Shown here: positions 1 through 6,381 of the stretch, piece by piece | How the letters are laid out: each line of letters opens with the position of its first letter | How positions within the stretch are numbered: position 1 is the stretch's first letter | Source of the DNA: Acetofilamentum sp. | GTDB taxonomy: Bacteria; Bacteroidota; Bacteroidia; Bacteroidales; DTU049 | DNA: 10,284 bases | Direction of reading: 5' to 3' | Assembly (NCBI GenBank): GCA_020720525.1 | Contig: DYON01000080.1 | Coordinates: 1-10,284 of the forward strand | Made by a program: the position numbers and the translations under genes | The notes under the pieces: generated by a model | What the model was told of the DNA's origin: nothing | Seen by the model: only the letters and a program-made list of their open reading frames with translations | Databases searched by the model: none

Positions 1-29
1 AAAAAAGGCCTGAAATAATCAGACCTTTT
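1..29 (-). terminator. Intrinsic terminator of the lipoprotein gene at 45-1202
   Basis: Read on the minus strand, a 10-bp stem (AAAAGGTCTG with CAGGCCTTTT, one G-U wobble) encloses a 7-base loop and runs into a six-T tract at the window edge. It starts 15 bases beyond the stop codon of the lipoprotein gene. The plus-strand reading has a C-A mismatch in the stem but also T residues after it, so it might work in both directions if a convergent gene lies outside the window. Confidence 0.8.
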
Positions 30-44
30 CGGAAAAACCAATTT

Positions 45-1202
45 TTATTGAAACAAATAAGTGTTGCGAACAAGAATATCTTTCGACACATTTTTCACAA
101 TACTTGCGGCATCCCAAATCATTTTAAAACTATCGGGAAAAGGGAGAGGCCCATTGTTGAGTTTGCGTTTAGTTTCTTCGGACAATACGCTGCGGTCGCC
201 ATCGGCAAAAGCATACACATAATCGAAAAAGGTTTCGGCAGTAATGGGTTCCGACTTAAGAACGTTGTTGTTGCTTGAGTAGATATCGAGAAAACCACCC
301 ACAATAGCTTGCTTATGCATTTGTACTTCGCGTATTTTGCAGAAAATTTTGACCATTTTGGGCAATTTAATATCGTTGCCAAGGCTGTCTTTCATAACGT
401 TTCCATTGCTATCGAGAACGTAGTTCCAACCATCTTGCACTTCTTTCGATTCTTCGTAGAAAATTTCCCTCACACTTTCGGGCGAAACATCAACCTTTGT
501 CAGATTGAGCACAGCGGTGTACTGGTAGCGCTTTGAAGTATCGTAGCTTGTATGAAAACGAACGAAACGACTTTCGACATCGGTGAGATAAATTTTCAGA
601 ATTTCCTCGAGAAAACCTTCAGGAATCATTTGTCCAGAACTGTTTTTTGAAACAAACAAAACATTTGCAGTCCCCATATCTTGAGCTCTAAACAGTTGCT
701 GTTCCACATCTTTGTAGCTTGCAAAAAAACGCTTGGTATTGAGCAATTCATTGTATGCCTGACGGGCCGACACTCGGTCGCCCAATGCCAACAGCGACAA
801 AGCCTTCTGATAGTAAAACTCAGCAGCATTGCGCTGTGCATTTACTGTTTCGTTTGTATAATCGATAAATTGATATCCAATTGACGAAAGAACTGGTTGT
901 GGTAAATTGCGAACCATATTCTGGCGATATTTCATTCGGTTATAAATCTGAAAAATCTCGTCCCAGATTTCGGGCTGACCAGTTGTTTTTAGGTAGGTTA
1001 TACGTTCATTGTCGCGTGTATTGGCGGCTTTCCATGCCCGATTAAGCACATCAATTTCTTTTTGCTTGTCGGGGTTTTTCATAAGTTTATTAGCACTTTT
1101 TTGAATGGCAGCATCGTATTGCTGACGTTCAAAATATTTCTTCGAGCTGGTGCACGACGAAGCCAATGCTGCAATGATGAATAGTAAAAATATCTTTTTC
1201 AT
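45..1202 (-). CDS. Lipoprotein of unknown function with TPR-like N-terminal helices
   Basis: This 385-residue protein is not recognised as a named family. It begins with a lipoprotein signal peptide: two lysines, a hydrophobic stretch and a lipobox ending ASSC, so Cys17 should be lipidated and the protein anchored in the envelope, probably in the outer membrane. Residues about 22-60 and 127-160 are amphipathic helical pairs resembling tetratricopeptide repeats (YFERQQYDAAIQ; AAEFYYQKALSLLALGD). The rest, about 178-385, looks mixed alpha/beta with many aromatic residues and a segment DSNGNVMKDSLGNDIKLP (263-281 region). The ATG at 1202 is chosen because the signal peptide starts there and because the longer reading would use a TTG lying inside the predicted -7 element. 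It has its own promoter candidate and its own terminator, so it is probably monocistronic. A role in envelope maintenance is only a guess from its location. Confidence 0.85.
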   Translation of the reverse strand: MKKIFLLFIIAALASSCTSSKKYFERQQYDAAIQKSANKLMKNPDKQKEIDVLNRAWKAANTRDNERITYLKTTGQPEIWDEIFQIYNRMKYRQNMVRNLPQPVLSSIGYQFIDYTNETVNAQRNAAEFYYQKALSLLALGDRVSARQAYNELLNTKRFFASYKDVEQQLFRAQDMGTANVLFVSKNSSGQMIPEGFLEEILKIYLTDVESRFVRFHTSYDTSKRYQYTAVLNLTKVDVSPESVREIFYEESKEVQDGWNYVLDSNGNVMKDSLGNDIKLPKMVKIFCKIREVQMHKQAIVGGFLDIYSSNNNVLKSEPITAETFFDYVYAFADGDRSVLSEETKRKLNNGPLPFPDSFKMIWDAASIVKNVSKDILVRNTYLFQ

Positions 1203-1514
1203 GGCTGCGGGTATTTGGGAGTTCAAAAGTGGCTATTCAATTATTCTGCCACAATATTACAAATAATAATAGAATTCAGCCCGAAAAAGACTCGCCAAGC
1301 ATATTCTTTCGGACAGAAAAAAACAATCGACTGATTTTGATTCGCAAATATGTCGCATGAATAGGATTCTTCAAACCGCATCTCATTTGGAGAAAATTGG
1401 GGAAATTCAACTTTTCCGTTTTTTGCTTGAATAAATTATTTCGGTATGCGGTGCGAAACTTGAGTTAATTTTCAACTCTATTGAAGAAGCTGTTAGAATT
1501 CTATCTATTTGAAA
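1203..1514. other. Intergenic region between coaE and the lipoprotein gene
   Basis: These 312 bases contain no convincing coding sequence. The part near 1224-1254 holds the promoter candidate for the lipoprotein gene. No strong terminator follows coaE: a GAGTT/AACTC hairpin near 1462-1478 lacks a T tract, and a run of Ts (minus strand, near 1318-1324) has only a weak hairpin before it. Read-through from coaE is therefore possible. No RNA gene was recognised. Confidence 0.6.
1224..1254 (-). promoter_or_regulatory. Candidate Bacteroidetes promoter for the lipoprotein gene
   Basis: On the minus strand CACTTTTG (1231-1224) matches the Bacteroidetes -7 consensus TAnnTTTG except at the first base, and a TTG (1254-1252) lies 20 bp upstream, the spacing expected for the -33 element. 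The box ends 21 bases before the ATG at 1202. The spacing agreement raises confidence, but TTG is a short motif. Confidence 0.45.
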
Positions 1515-2084
1515 TTAGTTGTCAAGGATGATCTTTTCTACTTGTTCAATCACCGAGCTGCTTTCATCATTCACAACGACAGTTGAACAATGTTGTTCTT
1601 TCCATTCTTGGGAAAACTGCCGATTTTCTCGCTCCAAAAACTGCTCTTGAGTCATGCCGTTTCGACTATTAACTTTTCGAAATCGCATTTTGCGAGGAGC
1701 CGAAACAACAATGATTTTGTCGAAATCCTTTTCTAACCCAGCTTCGAAAAGTATAGCTGCTTCGAGTGCTACGTTTGAATTTTGACAGTTGGAAATAACT
1801 TCCTCAATGAGTTTTTTGAGAGCTGGATACAATATTTTGTTGAGTGAATTGTAAATATCAATGTCGTTGAAATATACAGATGCAATTTTTGCATAATCAA
1901 TTCCTCCAGAAGGGCTAATTATGCTCGTTTTCAGCAATTCTTCAACTTGAATTCTTATTGTTGGAATTTCGTAAAGCGATTTTGCTAAAGCATCAGCATC
2001 TAGAATATCGAAACCCATGGCACCAAAAACTTTTGCTACGGTTGATTTTCCACTGCCAATATTTCCGGTAATTGCAATTTTCAT
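1515..2084 (-). CDS. coaE: Dephospho-CoA kinase
   Basis: CoaE phosphorylates the 3'-hydroxyl of the ribose in dephospho-CoA using ATP, the last step of coenzyme A synthesis, in the cytoplasm. The 189-residue length is usual for the family. The Walker A loop GNIGSGKST is at residues 7-15, the conserved DADALAK at 29-35, the segment EAAILFEAGL at 108-117 corresponds to the family's LLFE motif, and VVSAPRKMRFRKVNSRNG (126-143) followed by ERENRQ (151-156) is the typical nucleotide-binding C-terminal part. One small oddity is LYP at 85-87, where most relatives carry HP. The start ATG overlaps the stop of ybbR by one base (TAATG), which implies translational coupling. It is the last gene of the DUF1573-yajC-ybbR-coaE run. 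Assignment is firm. Confidence 0.96.
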   Translation of the reverse strand: MKIAITGNIGSGKSTVAKVFGAMGFDILDADALAKSLYEIPTIRIQVEELLKTSIISPSGGIDYAKIASVYFNDIDIYNSLNKILYPALKKLIEEVISNCQNSNVALEAAILFEAGLEKDFDKIIVVSAPRKMRFRKVNSRNGMTQEQFLERENRQFSQEWKEQHCSTVVVNDESSSVIEQVEKIILDN

Positions 2085-2968
2085 TAGGGAAGAAGTGGAA
2101 TTGATTCGGGCTCAATTTTCATCACATTGATAAATTCGGGTACTTGAGCACTGAAAACAACCTTGTTTTCGTCGATTTCGGATTTAAGACCCATTTTGAC
2201 ATTGTTGATTGATTCGGGCACAATTAAGGTGATTTCAACCTCGCCTGAAATCTTTTTATTGTTGTTTTCAATATTGTAGGGTTTTGTGACCAATAGCAAC
2301 TTGCTCTTCTCGATGGGGACAATAATCCGGACCTTATTCAAGCTGCTTCTGATGCGCAAGTCAGAGAATGATTCAAGAGGGGCTTCTGTGATTATGGTGT
2401 CGCTAACATTATTTCGATAGATGCTTGTTGCAACAACCGTATCGATATTTCGCAGCAAATCAATTGGTCCATTTAAAACAACCTTCTCTGGCGAAATGCG
2501 CACAACTCCCGACAACATATACCCTTCGGCGCAGGAAATGGATAGGGGAACTTTCACGGGAACCTCCTTGGAAGGATAGGAAACATACGAAAACATCAGT
2601 GTATCTTCTGGAGCCTTAGCAACTAAAAAGCCATCGGGTAAACTTTGTCCAATAATAGCAATTAGGTCTTGAGGATGAAGAATATAAAGAATGGAGTCGC
2701 CACGCGAAACTGGTGTGAAATCGGCCTTGCTAAGCTCTACTACATGATTTTTTCTGAAGTAGAATCGAATAAGCGCAAATCCTTTGCTGGTAAGTTCCAC
2801 ATCAACAATTGAATCCTTTTCTAAGAGCTCCCCAGTTGAAGGAGAGAAGCCGCTGTAGTGTATTGTAAAAGGAACTTTCACCGTAAACTCATGGTTCAGG
2901 TGATTTACAAACCAAAGCAAAACGGACAGAAATAAAGCAACGATGAATATTCTGACCTTGTAGTTCAC
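2084..2968 (-). CDS. YbbR-like domain membrane-anchored protein
   Basis: This 294-residue protein has one N-terminal membrane segment (about residues 6-22, rich in I, V, F, L and ending in W) with the rest predicted outside the cytoplasm. Residues 134-178 carry the YbbR signature: a VPVKVPL strand, then EGYMLSG, then VRISPEKVVLNGPIDLL, and a weaker similar unit precedes it at about 28-80. In Firmicutes YbbR (CdaR) regulates the diadenylate cyclase CdaA; no cdaA is present here, and the role of the Bacteroidetes members between yajC and coaE is not established. The start is GTG: the yajC stop TAA lies in the same frame 12 bases upstream, so no earlier start is possible, and the next Met is far inside the protein. 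It overlaps coaE by one base. Confidence 0.85.
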   Translation of the reverse strand: MNYKVRIFIVALFLSVLLWFVNHLNHEFTVKVPFTIHYSGFSPSTGELLEKDSIVDVELTSKGFALIRFYFRKNHVVELSKADFTPVSRGDSILYILHPQDLIAIIGQSLPDGFLVAKAPEDTLMFSYVSYPSKEVPVKVPLSISCAEGYMLSGVVRISPEKVVLNGPIDLLRNIDTVVATSIYRNNVSDTIITEAPLESFSDLRIRSSLNKVRIIVPIEKSKLLLVTKPYNIENNNKKISGEVEITLIVPESINNVKMGLKSEIDENKVVFSAQVPEFINVMKIEPESIPLLP

Positions 2969-2977
2969 TTTTCTGTA

Positions 2978-3313
2978 TTATTTCTTTTCGGCCATTGCTT
3001 CGGGATTGAATTCCGATGCGATAGCACTCTTTTCAAGTTTCAGTTTGCCCTGACCTTCTGTTTCAATAATAACAGTGTTGTCGATAACTTCAACTATTTT
3101 ACCGTGAATACCACCAATGGTAATAACGCGGTCGCCTTTTTTTAGATTCTGGCGAAATTTGTTGATTTCTTTGTTTTTACGTGATTGAGGTCTGATAAAA
3201 AACAACCAAAATACTACAACCAGTAAGCCGAGCATTATCATTGTGGTATATCCACCCGATTCGCCATTGCCACCATCGGCTGGTGCCATAAGCAAGATGT
3301 AAGCTAAATTCAT
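2978..3313 (-). CDS. yajC: Preprotein translocase subunit YajC
   Basis: YajC is a small inner-membrane protein that associates with the SecDF accessory complex of the Sec translocon. The 111 residues show the family layout: a short N-terminal part with a Gly-rich stretch (13-21), one membrane helix at about 23-40, then the hallmark FFIRPQSRK (38-46) and a conserved cytoplasmic motif KKGDRVITIGGIHGKI (58-73). The C-terminal tail is charged and ends in lysines. The gene sits 12 bases after the DUF1573 gene and 9 bases before ybbR, so it is co-transcribed with both. secD and secF are not in the window, a common situation in Bacteroidetes. Confidence 0.96.
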   Translation of the reverse strand: MNLAYILLMAPADGGNGESGGYTTMIMLGLLVVVFWLFFIRPQSRKNKEINKFRQNLKKGDRVITIGGIHGKIVEVIDNTVIIETEGQGKLKLEKSAIASEFNPEAMAEKK

Positions 3314-3325
3314 ATGAGAGTTTGT

Positions 3326-3781
3326 TTAAGGTTCAATAATATTTGCTTTTACAGTCAATACCACATCGCGTGGTTGACCATTGGTGCTAAGGGTTACGGT
3401 TTTGTTTTGCCGACCCTTTTTTCCACTGCTGTTGAATGCAACGGTAATAACACCACCTTCGCTAGGTGCAATTGCGCCCTTCGGATAGGCTGGAACCGTG
3501 CATCCGCACGATGTTGAATGAGATGTGATTACCAAATCGCTTTTGCCTGTATTGGTAAATTTGTAGTTGAATTCTACTTTTTCTCCCTGCATAATATCGC
3601 CAAAATCGTGTTCAACTGTTTCAAACGACATTTGAGATTGATCGCCATTACTACCATCTGCACTTGCTGGATTGTCAACCACATCAGATGGAAGACTATC
3701 ATTGCCATGTTTACTACTACATGAGATAGAAAGTAACACAACCAACGAAAATGCTGCTAAGAACAATAATTTCAATTTCAT
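3326..3781 (-). CDS. DUF1573 domain lipoprotein
   Basis: This 151-residue protein starts with a lipoprotein signal peptide whose lipobox SISC places the lipidated cysteine at residue 21, followed by a Ser/Asp/Gly-rich linker to about residue 50. The remaining part is a DUF1573 domain, an immunoglobulin-like beta fold: HDFGDIMQGEKVEFNYKF (58-75), FTNTGKSDLVI (75-85), the signature SCGCTVP (91-97) and a final FNSSGKKGRQNKTVTL (116-131). Two closely spaced cysteines (92 and 94) are typical of the family; their job is unknown. It is the first gene of the run with yajC, ybbR and coaE and has a good -7 element 19 bases upstream of its ATG. Function in Bacteroidetes envelopes is not established. Confidence 0.93.
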   Translation of the reverse strand: MKLKLLFLAAFSLVVLLSISCSSKHGNDSLPSDVVDNPASADGSNGDQSQMSFETVEHDFGDIMQGEKVEFNYKFTNTGKSDLVITSHSTSCGCTVPAYPKGAIAPSEGGVITVAFNSSGKKGRQNKTVTLSTNGQPRDVVLTVKANIIEP

Positions 3782-3800
3782 GATTTTTTGTTTCGAACCA

Positions 3801-3808
3801 CAAAAGTA
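3801..3808 (-). promoter_or_regulatory. -7 element upstream of the DUF1573-yajC-ybbR-coaE run
   Basis: TACTTTTG on the minus strand is an exact match to the Bacteroidetes -7 consensus TAnnTTTG. It ends 19 bases before the ATG at 3781, giving a leader of roughly a dozen bases. No TTG at the usual 19-21 bp spacing was seen; a TTTG lies only 11 bp upstream. Confidence 0.55.
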
Positions 3809-3864
3809 CGAAATAAATTCAAATCTCGCTTGGCTAAGTAGGTAATTGTTTGCTGAAGCATTAA

Positions 3865-3990
3865 CAACTGAATACTGTCAACTGACTACTGTCAACTGAC
3901 TACTGACAACTGACTACTGACAACTGAATACTGACTACTGACAACTGAATACTGTCAACTGAATACTGACTACTGTCAACTGAATACTAT
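3865..3990. repeat. Heptamer-based tandem repeat array
   Basis: The 126 bp resolve exactly into 18 consecutive 7-base words of the form nnACTGn, drawn from CAACTGA, ATACTGT, ATACTGA, CTACTGT and CTACTGA, with one divergent last word ATACTAT. At the next level the words pair into 14-bp units (CAACTGA plus an A/C-TACTG-A/T word); two units (3921-3941 and 3956-3976) carry an extra heptamer and are 21 bp. There are no spacers, so it is not CRISPR. It lies between the channel gene stop (4000) and the DUF1573 promoter, and abuts a C-rich stretch at 3991-3998. Because 7 is not a multiple of 3 it has stops in every frame and is non-coding. Confidence 0.95.
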
Positions 3991-3999
3991 CCCCCGCCT

Positions 4000-5892
4000 T
4001 TAATCTTCGGACAAAGCAATCAAAACGTCTTCGTCGCTAAAAGTGACCTTGTTCGATTTCTTTGGATTGACAACGATTCCATAGTTGGCTTCTGGATCGT
4101 TCGACTTACTCATGATTCTATAACCCATTGCCACCTGATTGTATTGCGAAGCAATGCTAGTTAGCTGATAGAAATCGACAGGAATGCCTGGTTTCACATA
4201 ATCTGCAATGGGTTTGAAATAAATCTCAGAACCGTCGGCATCGAGCAAGTCGTCAATAACCGGTTTCAAATCTTTATTTTCGCTAATCATGGTGATGAGC
4301 AAACTAACCAATTTTTCGCTAACGATAAAATCGTTTTTTCGGTTAATTCGAGCCAACTCACTGTTTTTTGGATCGAGCATTTCGCTTACTATATTCACTT
4401 CAAGGTTGTTGATTTTTACTATATCTCGACAATGAAGCAGCGTTATAAGCGTATTTGCATCGGCTTGTTGTTGGTTTTTGTCTGGTTCAGATAAAATAAT
4501 TACATAATTAATTGATGAAAAGTTGATGGTGTCGAGAAATGGACGCGAGGTAATATCTCCAGTAGATGGATTCAACCGAAGTTTGTCAACTTGCATGTTT
4601 TTTACAAAATTAATATGCGTTTTCTGAACGATGATATCCACCTCGGAACCATCAGGGAAATAATTTGCGAATTCAGTGATGATAAGTTTGATTTTCTCGT
4701 TATAACCCATCACCAATGTTTTTACGGGCTTATGTGAATATGTTTGACCAGTGTTTGAAAGCACTTGCGTTACGTCGGGTGTGTTTCCACTGCTATTGAC
4801 AACCACGGTGTCATCGTCTTCCGAAATAGCAATAATATTATCGTCGGCTTGCAGCAAATAATCCATTGGGGGATTCAGTCTGGTTTTGCCACTGCTATGT
4901 TGAACGCCAATCACAGAGCTATCTTCGAACATGAGCTGTGCTTGGGCAAAGATTTTTCCAGAAAGTTTAGGAATGGAGGAAAAATAAATTTCATCTCCTT
5001 CGAATTTTAATAGGTTTTCAATAACCAAACTCAAACCAGGCTGATGAACTACCTGAACGGTCATTCGTGAAATCACTTCCGACAATTGCAAAATGGTGAT
5101 CTCATCTTTGCCAATCAAATCGAGCACTTCGCGACTCTTATCCTTATGAATTTCAGTCACAATATGGAATGGTTCGCTTTTGCGGTGAGGATTATTAACA
5201 ATAGCTAGAGCCACTTTGATGATGTACAGATCGTGCATGTCATCATTTTCGGGTGGAAGAATGATAATTGAGCGAGCAAAATTGAAATTCACCAAATTCA
5301 GCGAGGTTCCATCGAGAGGATCACCAGAACGACAAATCACTTTGGTATTGCGCATCTCGGTTACATGTGCTTTGATGTCGTCTTCCATCTCCGATTTATC
5401 GCGATCCGACAGCACAACGATTCGTGGTTTTTTTTGATTTTCGTTGGCAATGGATAGTTCGCTGATGATGGTATATACTTTAGGTGACCACCCCAAAATG
5501 AGTGTGTGATTCGATTCCAACACTTTTGAATGTCCTTTGCGAAGTTCGTTGAGCTTTTCGTCGAATCCAGCTGAAATAATACCAATTAATGCAGAAACAA
5601 TGAAAACGCCACCAATGGTAACCAATAGCATTACGAGTCGAAATCCCCAGCCAGCATCGCCGCCCATGGTGCCAGCATCGAGGGTTCGCATCAGCGATTG
5701 CCATGTGGCTTCCACGAAGTTCATTTCTTCGGCGTCATCGGGCAAGATGCCAAATGCAGCAATAAAGCCGCCTGCAACTATCACCAGCAATAAACTGCCC
5801 AATGCGAGCCATACAATAACAGCCATGGGTCCTTTCGACATCATATTGTCGAAACGGTATTTCATTCTTTGTTGAAAAGTGACGTTTTTCAT
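4000..5892 (-). CDS. CASTOR/POLLUX-related ion channel with two RCK-like halves
   Basis: This 630-residue protein matches the CASTOR/POLLUX (DMI1) family of cation channels. It has a membrane helix at about 22-48, a re-entrant pore region at about 59-80 (ATWQSLMRTLDAGTMGGDA, 62-80), a second helix at about 84-108 and then the family hallmark LRKGHSKVLESNHTLILGWS (117-136), which joins the pore to the first Rossmann-type regulatory (RCK) domain. A second Rossmann-like segment starts at KTLVMGYNEK (391-400). Each half ends in a similar sequence, GDEIYFSSIP (299-308) and GSEIYFKPIA (554-563), so the cytoplasmic part looks duplicated. Two helices per chain suggest a tetramer with a cytoplasmic gating ring. 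Plant members act on nuclear envelopes in symbiosis signalling; ion selectivity of bacterial members is uncertain. The filter does not show the potassium-channel TVGYG. The gene seems monocistronic. Confidence 0.9.
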   Translation of the reverse strand: MKNVTFQQRMKYRFDNMMSKGPMAVIVWLALGSLLLVIVAGGFIAAFGILPDDAEEMNFVEATWQSLMRTLDAGTMGGDAGWGFRLVMLLVTIGGVFIVSALIGIISAGFDEKLNELRKGHSKVLESNHTLILGWSPKVYTIISELSIANENQKKPRIVVLSDRDKSEMEDDIKAHVTEMRNTKVICRSGDPLDGTSLNLVNFNFARSIIILPPENDDMHDLYIIKVALAIVNNPHRKSEPFHIVTEIHKDKSREVLDLIGKDEITILQLSEVISRMTVQVVHQPGLSLVIENLLKFEGDEIYFSSIPKLSGKIFAQAQLMFEDSSVIGVQHSSGKTRLNPPMDYLLQADDNIIAISEDDDTVVVNSSGNTPDVTQVLSNTGQTYSHKPVKTLVMGYNEKIKLIITEFANYFPDGSEVDIIVQKTHINFVKNMQVDKLRLNPSTGDITSRPFLDTINFSSINYVIILSEPDKNQQQADANTLITLLHCRDIVKINNLEVNIVSEMLDPKNSELARINRKNDFIVSEKLVSLLITMISENKDLKPVIDDLLDADGSEIYFKPIADYVKPGIPVDFYQLTSIASQYNQVAMGYRIMSKSNDPEANYGIVVNPKKSNKVTFSDEDVLIALSED

Positions 5893-5948
5893 GATTTCTG
5901 TTTAGATTTCAAATATTATGTTGATTCGTCAAAAGAGAAGTGCGATGA

Positions 5949-5956
5949 CAAATGTA
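5949..5956 (-). promoter_or_regulatory. Candidate -7 element upstream of the channel gene
   Basis: TACATTTG on the minus strand matches TAnnTTTG exactly, 56 bases before the ATG at 5892. No TTG is found at the usual -33 spacing. A closer alternative is TAATATTTG (5918-5910), which has three rather than two bases between TA and TTTG and ends 17 bases before the ATG; that distance is more like the neighbours. Either could be the real one. Confidence 0.35.
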
Positions 5957-6353
5957 ATAATATCAGAAATATACGAAACTAAAAATGCAAAGTCTTCAAT
6001 ACTATAACTATGTAAAAACTTCCCGAATTGTTTAAGCTAATATGTAATTTTGGTCGCTTTATATCTGTGTACTTCTTCAAAAATATTGGTTGTGGTTAAT
6101 AAAAAGCAATTTTTTGCGAAAGATGTTTATGAATAATGATGGGGCGAGTATAAAAGTATTAAGGTTGCAAAACGGAAGTTTAGCTTATAAATATCGGTAT
6201 GTTAAAATACAATGCGTTTTTCACATTGGTTTAATTATTAGTAAATCGGACTTGTGAATGACCGCCTTGCGCCATTACGATCTGCGCGACTTTTGTCTTT
6301 ATAACTTTTTAGACCAGACTCATTAATTCAAAAGTCGTTTTGCAAAAAGGCTG

Positions 6354-6361
6354 TATCTTTG
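6354..6361 (+). promoter_or_regulatory. -7 element of the NlpC/P60-rsmG pair
   Basis: TATCTTTG matches the Bacteroidetes -7 consensus exactly and ends 20 bases before the ATG at 6382. It lies inside the longer open frame that begins with TTG at 6340, so that earlier start is most unlikely. A TTTG is 11 bp upstream, too near for a standard -33 element. Confidence 0.55.
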
Positions 6362-6381
6362 TAATTCATAATTGCATGATA

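Larger units (their letters stand above)
5893..6381. other. Divergent intergenic region between the channel and the NlpC/P60 genes
   Basis: These 489 bases hold the upstream regions of two divergent genes and no convincing coding sequence. Promoter-like boxes are at 5949-5956 (minus) and 6354-6361 (plus). A third exact TAnnTTTG match, TAATTTTG at 6045-6052 on the plus strand, has no gene close behind it. No tRNA, riboswitch or strong hairpin with a T tract was recognised. Confidence 0.55.

Noticed and set aside
1203..1226. Longer start (TTG at 1226) for the lipoprotein gene
   Set aside because: It would place eight residues before the signal peptide and lies within the predicted -7 element; the ATG at 1202 gives a standard lipoprotein signal.
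1316..1340. Possible terminator after coaE on the minus strand
   Set aside because: There is a T run, but the preceding hairpin has only about four contiguous pairs and a bulge, too weak to call.
3865..3990. CRISPR array
   Set aside because: The repeats are contiguous 7-base words in 14- or 21-bp units with no unique spacers and no cas genes nearby.
5537..5875. 112-codon open frame antisense to the channel's membrane region
   Set aside because: It mirrors the conserved pore-coding sequence, has a low-complexity Ser/Pro-rich translation and no promoter or family match.
6340..6381. TTG start at 6340 for the NlpC/P60 gene
   Set aside because: It precedes the -7 box TATCTTTG and adds a non-signal stretch before the real signal peptide at 6382.
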